A stretch of DNA of 64,000 nt from Candidatus Bathyarchaeia archaeon (GTDB lineage Archaea; Thermoproteota; Bathyarchaeia; Bathyarchaeales; Bathycorpusculaceae). The notes below the pieces were generated by a model. It searched no databases and was not told the DNA's origin. It saw only the letters and a list, made by a program, of their open reading frames with translations. The translations under genes and the position numbers were made by a program. The stretch lies in the NCBI GenBank assembly GCA_038728085.1, contig JAVYUU010000002.1, positions 186,001-250,000 on the forward strand, in the 5' to 3' direction. This document shows positions 37,086 through 43,240 of this stretch, one piece after another. Within the stretch, counting starts at the first letter, position 1. Each line of letters begins with the position of its first letter.

Positions 37086-37324
37086 AATCCTCCGCCTCTT
37101 CCTCCGCTGAAGAAGGTTAGGAGGGCTACTGCTCCTACGATGAGCGGCAATATCACCAGAAGCCCGAATACTGTCCAAACGTTGTTTACTAGGCTTGTCC
37201 AGGTGGCGTTTGCTTGGGCGCTCCAGCCTGAACGGTTTACAGAGTTTATCAGGGTGCCTACGACAACCATGCCTATCATGAATGCTATGATGATGCCTAT
37301 TACCGCGCCTATAACAGCCCTCAA
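37082..37324 (-). CDS. Small two-helix membrane protein, possible virion coat protein
   Basis: 80 aa: a hydrophobic helix right at the N-terminus (about 4-27), a polar 25-residue middle with Asn and three Trp (SGWSAQANATWTSLVNNVW), a second helix (about 51-72) and a short Gly-rich tail. This layout and the Asn/Ser/Thr middle resemble the VP1/VP3 coat proteins of spindle-shaped archaeal viruses. Overlaps the int stop by 4 bases. The virion role is an inference. Confidence 0.6.
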   Translation of the reverse strand: MRAVIGAVIGIIIAFMIGMVVVGTLINSVNRSGWSAQANATWTSLVNNVWTVFGLLVILPLIVGAVALLTFFSGGRGGGF

Positions 37325-37408
37325 AGTTTAAACCTCTCCAGAGAAATTTAGAGAGCGGATTGAACGTTTAAACTTTTTAGTGATTACACTAGTGATGATA
37401 CATTCTCT

Positions 37409-37975
37409 TCAGCCTTGTTCTAACATGGTTGAGGCTTCTCGGAGCAGGAGTGCACACGCCCGCTTAAGCCCATGCGAATAGAGAAGCTGGGCGCCCTGCA
37501 TAAGCTCATAGAAGCCATCATCTTCACAGTTTGAGTTTTGAGGCTTAAGCGTGGGCTTCGCTTCAGCCTTATTTTCCCTCTCCCTCATTTTCATTTTACG
37601 CAAAACAGTCGTGGCGCTGGTTTTGAAGCCCATTTCCCTAAGCCTTTCAGCAATCCGCATATAACTGAAACCCTGATCTCGCATGTTCTCAACAAGCTTG
37701 AAGGTTTCCTCGTTCCACACGAGAGGCTTAAGATCCGGCTTAGGCTGTTGCTGAGAAGCCGATGGGGCTTGCGGTGGTTCAGAAACGCTGTTCTTTTTGC
37801 GGACAAGAAAAACCATGCGGTTGTTTAGGGCTGACTGGAAAACTGAACAGTTTTCAGCCTTCAACTGCTCAGCCCATTCCGACTTGAAGGCTTGAGGTGG
37901 AATAATCAAGCAGACGCCATAGGGCTCGACAAAATCTTCAGGGAAACTTTCAGCTAATTGTTCATAGAGGCTCAA
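37409..37975 (-). CDS. Helix-turn-helix protein of the element
   Basis: 188 aa. The middle (VENMRDQGFSYMRIAERLREMG, then KTSATTVLRKMKMRE) is a resolvase-like helix-turn-helix, reached after a Pro/Gln-rich linker (SASQQQPKPDLKP). The N-terminal 60 residues form an alpha/beta unit; the C-terminal helix (LLYSHGLKRACALLLREAS) may dimerise. Likely a regulator or accessory recombination protein. TTG start. Confidence 0.6.
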   Translation of the reverse strand: MSLYEQLAESFPEDFVEPYGVCLIIPPQAFKSEWAEQLKAENCSVFQSALNNRMVFLVRKKNSVSEPPQAPSASQQQPKPDLKPLVWNEETFKLVENMRDQGFSYMRIAERLREMGFKTSATTVLRKMKMRERENKAEAKPTLKPQNSNCEDDGFYELMQGAQLLYSHGLKRACALLLREASTMLEQG

Positions 37976-38067
37976 GCCCGCAAGCCCTTATAATATTGAG
38001 GCAACTGAGCATTTAAAGAGTTTCCCCAGCCCAAGCCCAACCAAACGTCTTTCGGGTTTGCTCATTA

Positions 38068-38086
38068 GACATTATTTTGTAATGTC
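38068..38086. repeat. Perfect 7-bp inverted repeat
   Basis: GACATTA-TTTTG-TAATGTC. Arms of 7 bases with a 5-base spacer. Confidence 0.75.
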
Positions 38087-38175
38087 CAACACATGAAAGC
38101 CTCACCGAAAAGAAGCCAGAAAAAAGCCCCGTTTGAGCCCGTATTAATTAATCACATATATATACGGGTGAATGA

Positions 38176-38198
38176 GTTTCGGTCTACTGCACCGAAAC
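38176..38198. repeat. Perfect 8-bp inverted repeat
   Basis: GTTTCGGT, spacer CTACTGC, ACCGAAAC. Sits just after the AT-rich stretch; operator or origin hairpin. Confidence 0.75.
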
Positions 38199-38373
38199 CA
38201 TGAACTTCAACATTCAAACCATACACTTAACTGTATAAGCCCTTTAATGCGGTGGTTTCGTCTAGGTGTATATACATACAAGGGCTGTCGGCAGTTAAAC
38301 CACGTATTCCCTGACTCTCTTAACACGCTCCCTATCTCTACGCAAATTCTCACTTGTCAGAAGATTCTCAAGC

Positions 38374-38559
38374 CTAAGCTGAATGAGAATTTCCCTGTCC
38401 ACTAAATCCTGAAGGCTCCGCTTCCGCCTCTTCCTTCCGCTCATTTCCAGACAACCGCCTCTCAAGCCAACTCAATAGCCAAACGAGTTTAGAGTGAAAC
38501 CAGAGCCCAATCAAGAAACCACTAATCCAGCCTAACAACAAAAAGCCAACTTCATTCAA
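38374..38559 (-). CDS. Small single-pass membrane protein
   Basis: 61 aa from TTG 38559. One N-terminal hydrophobic helix (VGFLLLGWISGFLIGLWF), then an amphipathic WLLSWLERRL segment and a charged tail. Its start overlaps the preceding stop (TTGA), so it is part of the leftward element operon. Unknown function. Confidence 0.55.
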   Translation of the reverse strand: MNEVGFLLLGWISGFLIGLWFHSKLVWLLSWLERRLSGNERKEEAEAEPSGFSGQGNSHSA

Positions 38560-38729
38560 GCTTTACCACGCTCCCGCTCCAAAATCTGAGGCTCACCATG
38601 GGCTTCATCGGCTCCACCTCCGCCTCCACCCGCCCCTACACACTCACGCCACCACCTGCAAGCCATACAGACAACAGCCGGATACCGCAGAAAACACCCG
38701 AAACATCTAGGCTTACTACGGCTGCTCAT
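38556..38729 (-). CDS. Small Cys-rich, zinc-finger-like protein
   Basis: 57 aa, below the usual length cut-off. ATG 38729 overlaps the upstream stop (ATGA) and the stop overlaps the next TTG, which is the main evidence that it is coding. Cysteines C9, C12, C21 and C24 form a compact CxxC-x8-CxxC pair followed by C30 and a Gly-rich run. Possibly a zinc knuckle; function unknown. Confidence 0.55.
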   Translation of the reverse strand: MSSRSKPRCFGCFLRYPAVVCMACRWWRECVGAGGGGGGADEAHGEPQILERERGKA

Positions 38730-39070
38730 TTACCCACCTTCTTAACAGCCTTCCGCCCCACAATCGGCTTATCAGTAAACTCGAACAGCCAGTAGAAGTA
38801 GCCGCCCCTACGCATTTTACCACCATGCAACTTCAAATCCGCAACCATACTGTCAAAGTCTTTAACGCCATTATTCGCCTCAATCGTCGCCTTCTCATAC
38901 TCGCCCTTATCAGACTCCGCCCGCTCCCACCGGACATTAGCAGGGTCCCACACGGGCTTAGACTCATTCAACTTCTGCGCCAAATCATAGAGATTCTTTT
39001 TCAACTGAACCACAGCCGCCTCAACACCCATGCAGAAATCCATAAGACTATCCAACAACTCCTCATCCAT
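38726..39070 (-). CDS. Element-encoded hypothetical protein
   Basis: 114 aa. The N-terminal part is helical and acidic (DEELLDSLMDFCMGVEAAVVQLKKNL), possibly coiled coil; the C-terminal part is basic with beta character (MRRGGYFYWLFEFTDKPIVGR). Overlaps both neighbours by 4-8 bases in the leftward operon. No family recognised. Confidence 0.55.
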   Translation of the reverse strand: MDEELLDSLMDFCMGVEAAVVQLKKNLYDLAQKLNESKPVWDPANVRWERAESDKGEYEKATIEANNGVKDFDSMVADLKLHGGKMRRGGYFYWLFEFTDKPIVGRKAVKKVGK

Positions 39071-39530
39071 TCAACTCACCTCCCTCAACCTTTTTCTTAA
39101 CGCGAGAACCATCCTCATCCAACCTGAAAGACGGAGAATCCTTCAACAACCGCTCCATAATAGAGACTATCTCATTCGCAACCTTTTCACGCTCACCAGC
39201 AATCCGCATGAAAACCTCAGCCTCCCGCCCACTCAAAGCCGCCAGTGGCTTAGGCGCACCCACAGGCTTCCCCAACCGCCTCCGCACATAATCCTCAAGA
39301 TAAGCGCCGCTCCGCAACATACAATTCTGAACCCGCCGCAACTCAGCCTCCCGCCTCAACAACAACGCCAACCTAGCCCTCAACCGCAACTCCTCACCAC
39401 CACACCCACCCTCCACAAGAAACCGCTGAACCGCCAAATTCACAGCCCGATTAAAACTAACACCATACTCCCGACAAAACCGCACCAACAACGGATACAA
39501 ATCCCGCCAAAAATTAACCGTCCTACGCAT
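39063..39530 (-). CDS. Element-encoded basic helical protein
   Basis: 155 aa, very Arg-rich and helical. The beginning (YPLLVRFCREYGVSFNRAVNLAVQRFL) has ribbon-helix-helix-like spacing; the middle (LRLRARLALLLRREAELRRVQ) is a probable coiled coil. May bind DNA. ATG start follows a GAGGTGG site and a stop codon one base upstream. Unknown function. Confidence 0.55.
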   Translation of the reverse strand: MRRTVNFWRDLYPLLVRFCREYGVSFNRAVNLAVQRFLVEGGCGGEELRLRARLALLLRREAELRRVQNCMLRSGAYLEDYVRRRLGKPVGAPKPLAALSGREAEVFMRIAGEREKVANEIVSIMERLLKDSPSFRLDEDGSRVKKKVEGGELNG

Positions 39531-39531
39531 A

Positions 39532-39885
39532 CTAGGACACCACCTCTACGGCTTCTAAAGGCGAAAGGTGACACCTCAACTGAACGGCTTGAAAACGACT
39601 TGTTTCGCCGAAAACAGCTTGAAAAAAGCCGCTTTCACCCACCCTTTCAGGGTGACACCTTTCACCCCTAGAAGCCGAAGCGGTAGCCCTCTTGTAGGGG
39701 CATGGTGTTGTGCATAGGGTTATTGTTGAGTTTGAGCGTGTGCAGTTGGTGTAGCCTAAATTGTCGGTTATGGCGTGGGGGCAGTTTTGCGGTGGTGTTA
39801 TATGTGGTTTGGTGTTGTTTGTTGTGTGGGGGTGGGTGGTTGGCTGCGGCTTGTTCGCCTTTACGGGTTGGCTGTTTGTCTGCAT
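39532..39885 (-). CDS. Element-encoded Cys-containing protein
   Basis: 117 aa. After a Thr/Pro/Asn/His-rich start there are four cysteines (C35, C48, C58, C62; CPHAITD, YTNC, TLCTTPCPY), a possible zinc site. A good ribosome site (GGTGAAGG) precedes ATG 39885 and its stop is next to the following start, supporting a real operon gene. The last third overlaps a long imperfect inverted repeat and may be junk. Confidence 0.45.
   Translation of the reverse strand: MQTNSQPVKANKPQPTTHPHTTNNTKPHITPPQNCPHAITDNLGYTNCTRSNSTITLCTTPCPYKRATASASRGERCHPERVGESGFFQAVFGETSRFQAVQLRCHLSPLEAVEVVS
39549..39677. repeat. Long imperfect inverted repeat
   Basis: Arms 39549-39576 and 39650-39677, both starting (outside in) with CGGCTTCTA, diverging for 5 bases, then sharing GAAAGGTG and CACC. 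The 73-base interior has two GCTTGAAAA repeats. It lies in the 3' part of a small ORF; it could fold as a long hairpin in RNA or DNA. Confidence 0.6.
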
Positions 39886-39892
39886 AGGGCCT

Positions 39893-40147
39893 TCACCCGC
39901 CCTCTCCGTTTTTTCCGCTTGTTTTGAGCAGTTGTTCGATTTCGGGGATGTGGCGGATTATTTTGAGTAGGGTTTCTTGGTTGGGGACGCCTATCCAGAT
40001 GCTGTTTGCTACGCAGAATACGGTGTCGGTTCCATGTTGTTCTACAAATTGTTTTGGGACTGTGAGTAGGTATTGTTTGTAGGTTTTTCCTTCTATTTCC
40101 TTTCTTATTGTTAGGATTTTGCGTTTGGTTATGGTTAGTTCAGCCAT
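39893..40147 (-). CDS. AbrB/SpoVT-like DNA-binding protein
   Basis: 84 aa. The core TYKQYLLTVPKQFVEQHGTDTVFCV matches the swapped-hairpin AbrB pattern (xxxTVPKxFVxxxG). Likely autoregulates the leftward element operon as its first gene; divergent from the winged-helix gene across a hairpin-rich spacer. Confidence 0.65.
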   Translation of the reverse strand: MAELTITKRKILTIRKEIEGKTYKQYLLTVPKQFVEQHGTDTVFCVANSIWIGVPNQETLLKIIRHIPEIEQLLKTSGKNGEGG

Positions 40148-40173
40148 TTTATCACGCTCCTAAAGCTTGTTTC

Positions 40174-40196
40174 GCCAGCCCCGCGTGTGGGCTGGC
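40174..40196. repeat. Perfect 8-bp inverted repeat
   Basis: GCCAGCCC, spacer CGCGTGT, GGGCTGGC. Just upstream of the AbrB-like gene; operator or hairpin. Confidence 0.75.
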
Positions 40197-40281
40197 TTTG
40201 AAACAGAAAAAGGTGGGACGGCTGTTTACTGTTTTGTCCTGTGCCCCGCCGTTGAGGGTGCCCTTCACTTTTCCGGGCTCC

Positions 40282-40303
40282 CTACACGAGAAGGCTCGTG
40301 TAG
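40282..40303. repeat. Perfect 9-bp inverted repeat
   Basis: CTACACGAG, loop AAGG, CTCGTGTAG. In the divergent spacer about 85 bases before the winged-helix gene; a strong hairpin, perhaps an operator. Confidence 0.78.
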
Positions 40304-40385
40304 TTCATTTGATTATGAGTTGAATATGGAAACTATTAAATACTTCGTTTTGAAATAATTATTATTCGAATTTGAGGTTTTGAAA

Positions 40386-41261
40386 ATGAATAATTCAAAT
40401 TCAGATAGCAAAAATCGGAGTATCCGCAGAAAAGAAGACAAAGCTAAGCGGAAAACATTGATTCGATTAATTGGAAAGGATAGAATAGACAGCAGAAGTT
40501 ACCAGAATTTGAAGGCTGTTTTCCGCTTTATAGGAAACCGTGAAGAGTTTACAGGACCGCAAATTAGGAAGAATACTGGAATCAGAGATTCTGTTCTCTA
40601 TGATCTGCTCGACTCTTTAAAGAGTAGAGGTCTAATCGAGGAGGCTGGGAGCTTTAAAAGTCCAGGTAGGGGTGAAACCATAGTTTACCGTTTAACCCTT
40701 GCGGGGAAGATTGTAGCATCCTACGTTAATAATGATGCTAGGCTTTTAACTTCCGCTCTCAGAGAAGTTGCAGAGAGAGAGGCTAACCCTCTCAAACAGT
40801 TCTTTATCGAGGCTTTCCTAGAAAACTATCCAGGCGAATTAATGCGGGAAATTTTGGAAATTTCCATTAGCACAATTAAAGATTTAGAGGAAGGCTTCGA
40901 CGTTGACGACTTGCTAAGCTACGTTTTCGAGGAAGCCTTCATCATGATGCCTTTCATAGAGATGGATAAAGAGTTAGAGGCTGTTTTCAGAAAAAATGCT
41001 GAATTAATGGAGAAGTCGCCTCACCGAGATTGGATTTTCACCTACCTTAAAATGCAGTTGGAAAGCAACTTCCTATACATACTTGAAGGCGAAAAGCTGG
41101 CAAAATATGCAGAGTCTTTAAAGTTGAACCCTCAGCTTCTACATATTCCATGCGAAAACCCAGAATGCACCAACGTTATTATGGTTGACAGCTTGCTTAA
41201 AATGAGCATCCCCACATATTGCGGAAAATGCAAAGCTAAAGAGGGAGCTAATAATGATTGA
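40386..41261 (+). CDS. Winged-helix transcription regulator with C-terminal zinc motif
   Basis: 291 aa from ATG 40386. After a basic N-terminus comes a winged helix (about 40-105: FTGPQIRKNTGIRDSVLYDLLDSLKSRGLI, then a GETIVYRLT wing), a long helical middle, and a C-terminal four-Cys unit (CENPEC ... CGKC). Overlaps int(N) by 8 bases, so it probably governs integrase expression in the circular form. Confidence 0.72.
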   Translation: MNNSNSDSKNRSIRRKEDKAKRKTLIRLIGKDRIDSRSYQNLKAVFRFIGNREEFTGPQIRKNTGIRDSVLYDLLDSLKSRGLIEEAGSFKSPGRGETIVYRLTLAGKIVASYVNNDARLLTSALREVAEREANPLKQFFIEAFLENYPGELMREILEISISTIKDLEEGFDVDDLLSYVFEEAFIMMPFIEMDKELEAVFRKNAELMEKSPHRDWIFTYLKMQLESNFLYILEGEKLAKYAESLKLNPQLLHIPCENPECTNVIMVDSLLKMSIPTYCGKCKAKEGANND

Positions 41262-41619
41262 GGAGGCTTTGAGCCATCAAACAGGCTCCTCGAGGAAAAC
41301 TGCGGCTCCTCGAGGAGAAAAAATCACGGTGGGCGTTTACCTCCCCAAAACCCTAGTGGAAAAGGCACGCAAACACGGCTTAAACCTGTCCAGAATCCTC
41401 ACAGAAGCCCTCACAAGCCAAATAAACGCCATAGAAAACCGCAACAGCCAAAACAAGGGAGGTTTCGGAACCGTAGGTTCTGAAATGGCGGGCCCGCCGG
41501 GAATTGAACCCGGGACCTACGGGTTAAGAGCCTCAACCCATCCCGCGCAGCGGTTTGGTCCGCCGCTCTACCTTGCTGAGCTACGGGCCCATTGGCATAT
41601 TCTAGAATATGCATTTTAG
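41254..41619 (+). CDS. int(N): ribbon-helix-helix N-terminal part of the partitioned integrase
   Basis: The element part (about 91 aa to the repeat end) has a ribbon-helix-helix-like segment, ITVGVYLPKTLVEKARKHGLNLSRILTEAL, close to CcdA/CopG antitoxins. It then reads SEMAGPPGIEPGTYGL through the right repeat in the same frame that starts int(C). In the circular element it would continue into the catalytic domain, giving one protein of roughly 390 aa. In the integrated state it reads on into the tRNA gene and stops at 41619, so the last 30 residues are not functional sequence. Confidence 0.75.
   Translation: MIEEALSHQTGSSRKTAAPRGEKITVGVYLPKTLVEKARKHGLNLSRILTEALTSQINAIENRNSQNKGGFGTVGSEMAGPPGIEPGTYGLRASTHPAQRFGPPLYLAELRAHWHILEYAF
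41483..41526. repeat. attR, 44-bp direct repeat inside tRNA-Lys
   Basis: Identical to 36151-36194. It restores the 3' half of the tRNA-Lys gene at the right boundary of the element. Confidence 0.93.
41486..41590 (-). tRNA. tRNA-Lys(CTT) with an intron, CCA encoded
   Basis: Reverse strand from 41590: acceptor GGGCCCG pairs with CGGGCCC, then G73 and encoded CCA. D arm GCTC/GAGC, T arm CCGGG-TTCAATT-CCCGG. The anticodon arm is GCGGG-CTCTTAA-CCCGT only if 28 bases (about ACCAAACC...GGTTGAG) are removed within the 5' anticodon stem, near position 30/31, leaving a 74-base tRNA. The AACC/GGTT pair could be the central helix of a bulge-helix-bulge. Intron edges are uncertain by one base. It is the integration site of the element. 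Confidence 0.88.
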
Positions 41620-41694
41620 ACGGTGTTAATAAGGTGTGCGGTTATGCCTTTTTGGAAATGGTTTTAAGGCTTCGGTGTCTGGTATGTGGTTGGG

Positions 41695-42498
41695 ATGGTT
41701 TTGGGCGAACTTGTGTTTGTGGGTTTGGGCTTGCACGATGAGAGGGGCATTAGCCTAAAGGGCTTGGAGGAGGCTAGAACAGCGTCGGCTATTTTCCTAG
41801 AGGCTTACACGAGCTTTATGCCGGGCTTTTCCCTAGAAAGTTTTGAGAGGCTTGTGGGTAGGCGAGTTGTGGTTGTTTCGCGGAGGCAGCTTGAAGATGA
41901 GAATGGACGGGTTGTTTTGGAAGCTGCCAGCGATGGGAAAGCGGTTTTGCTTGTTCCCGGCGATCCGCTTGTCGCGACTACGCATGTGGCGCTTAGACTT
42001 GAAGCTGAAAAGCGGGGAATTAAAACCCGGGTTGTTCATGGCACCTCCATTGTTTCCGCTGTTATGGGCTTATGTGGCCTCCACAACTACAAGTTTGGTA
42101 GGAGCGTGACCATCCCGTTTCCGGAGAATTTTTCGGAAACGCCTTACATGGTTTTGGCTCAAAACAGGGGTTTGGGGCTTCACACATTATGCCTGCTGGA
42201 CCTCGACGTGGAGAGAAACCGTTTCTTAACTGTTCGGGAGGCTCTTGAAACTCTTTTGAAGATTGAGGCTGAAAAGCGGTTGGGTGTCGTGGATATGGAA
42301 ACGCTTGTCGTGGGTGTTGCGAGGGCTGGAAGCCCGAATCCAACGGTTAAGGCCGGCACCGTCGGAGAGTTGTTGGATTATGATTTTGGCGGTCCACCCT
42401 ACAGCCTCGTTTTTCCCGGGAAGCTTCACTTCATGGAGGCTGAAGCCCTCATAGCTTTTGCCAAGGCGCCCGCAACGGTTAGGAGGCTTGTGGAGTGA
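41695..42498 (+). CDS. dphB: Diphthine synthase
   Basis: SAM-dependent methyltransferase of diphthamide synthesis on elongation factor 2. Tetrapyrrole-methylase fold: GLGLHDERGISLKGLEEA, then LLVPGDPLVATTHV and IPFPENFSETPY. ATG 41695 chosen (GTG 41686 possible), giving 267 aa, usual for DphB. Followed by DUF357 with a 4-base overlap. Confidence 0.94.
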   Translation: MVLGELVFVGLGLHDERGISLKGLEEARTASAIFLEAYTSFMPGFSLESFERLVGRRVVVVSRRQLEDENGRVVLEAASDGKAVLLVPGDPLVATTHVALRLEAEKRGIKTRVVHGTSIVSAVMGLCGLHNYKFGRSVTIPFPENFSETPYMVLAQNRGLGLHTLCLLDLDVERNRFLTVREALETLLKIEAEKRLGVVDMETLVVGVARAGSPNPTVKAGTVGELLDYDFGGPPYSLVFPGKLHFMEAEALIAFAKAPATVRRLVE

Positions 42499-42782
42499 GC
42501 CTTGAACAGCTTGTTTCAAGGTATATTGCTTCAGCTGAGCATGTGTTAGGCACTCTGCAGATAACCGTCAACAATGATGTTTTATGTTTGTCTAGGAAGT
42601 CCATTTCGGAGGTTATTGAATTGGCAAAAGCCTATTTGCAGGATGCCAAATATTATAGGGATGGCAAGCGTTTTGACGTAAGCCTAGCCTCGGTGGCTTA
42701 CTGTGAAGGCTTGCTAGACGCTTTAAGGATGTTGGGGGCGGTGAAGTTCGAATGGCCAACGAGAAAAGAGGGGAACCCGTGA
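42495..42782 (+). CDS. DUF357 protein
   Basis: 95-aa archaeal helical DUF357 protein. The stretch LAKAYLQDAKYYRDGKRFDVSLASVAYCEGLLDALR is the family core. Unknown function; overlaps the FAD synthetase gene by 31 bases, so translation is coupled. Confidence 0.8.
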   Translation: MSLEQLVSRYIASAEHVLGTLQITVNNDVLCLSRKSISEVIELAKAYLQDAKYYRDGKRFDVSLASVAYCEGLLDALRMLGAVKFEWPTRKEGNP

Positions 42783-43228
42783 AAAAGCGAACGGTGGTTC
42801 TGGCTTCTGGAGTATTTGACCTGCTGCATCTTGGGCACGTCAGATACTTGGAGGAAGCCAAGAAGGCTGGTGGAGAAAACGCCGAGTTAATCGTCATCGT
42901 AGCAAGGGACAGCACTGTTGAGAAGCGGAAGGGATATAGACCCGTCATGTCCGAAAACCAGAGGCGGGCGCTTGTGGAGTCATTGAAAGTTGTGGATGAA
43001 GCCATTTTGGGCTACGAGGAGTTCGACATCGGCAAGGTTATCGAGAAAATTAAGCCGGACATAATCGCCGTGGGCCACGACCAAGACGGCATGGAAAAAG
43101 CCGTTAAGGACTATATTCGCGAGAAAGGCCTAAACATAAAGGTTGTGCGCATCAGCAAGTTCAGTGAAGATGAGTTGGACAGCTCCTCAAAGATTAAACA
43201 GAAAATAATCGAGCATTATAGGCGGTGA
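42752..43228 (+). CDS. ribL: FAD synthetase, archaeal RibL
   Basis: Adenylates FMN to FAD. Nucleotidyltransferase signature FDLLHLGHVRYLEEAKK near residue 23 and SSKIKQKI at the end; the two-Cys C-terminal tail seen in some RibL is not present. 158 aa. Lies 12 bases from the convergent riboflavin kinase gene, which makes its substrate. Confidence 0.88.
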   Translation: MANEKRGEPVKKRTVVLASGVFDLLHLGHVRYLEEAKKAGGENAELIVIVARDSTVEKRKGYRPVMSENQRRALVESLKVVDEAILGYEEFDIGKVIEKIKPDIIAVGHDQDGMEKAVKDYIREKGLNIKVVRISKFSEDELDSSSKIKQKIIEHYRR

Positions 43229-43240
43229 TGGCTGCTCTCT

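Larger units (their letters stand above)
37976..38373. other. Noncoding stretch of the element with inverted repeats, candidate origin
   Basis: A 398-base gene-free region, AT-rich near 38145-38165 (ATTAATTAATCACATATATA). It holds two perfect inverted repeats (38068-38086 and 38176-38198) and a TGTATATACATA palindrome near 38268. Such a mix of AT-rich DNA and hairpins suits a replication origin or divergent regulatory region. Confidence 0.45.
36151..41526. mobile_element. Integrated SSV-type element in tRNA-Lys, about 5.3 kb
   Basis: The segment is bounded by perfect 44-bp direct repeats, 36151-36194 and 41483-41526, which equal the 3' half of the tRNA-Lys gene. int(C) begins at the left repeat and int(N) ends in the right repeat, both rightward, so circularisation would restore one integrase gene. 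Between them are a two-helix membrane protein, an HTH protein, six overlapping or nearly abutting leftward small genes, a divergent winged-helix gene and noncoding stretches with perfect hairpins. No polymerase, primase or Rep gene is recognised, so it may be a cryptic plasmid, a defective provirus or one using host replication. Confidence 0.88.

Noticed and set aside
39030-39671. 213-codon plus-strand frame in the element
   Set aside because: Low-complexity His/Gln/Pro/Arg composition; antisense to overlapping leftward genes with good ribosome sites.
39702-39970. Hydrophobic plus-strand frames that look like membrane proteins
   Set aside because: Trp/Cys/Val-rich translation of G/T-rich DNA; the minus-strand frame has a ribosome site and operon spacing.
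38000-40300. CRISPR array in the element's noncoding region
   Set aside because: The inverted repeats differ from one another and there are no evenly spaced direct repeats.
41527-41619. C-terminal 30 residues of the int(N) ORF as real protein
   Set aside because: They are the translation of the tRNA-Lys gene read through after integration.
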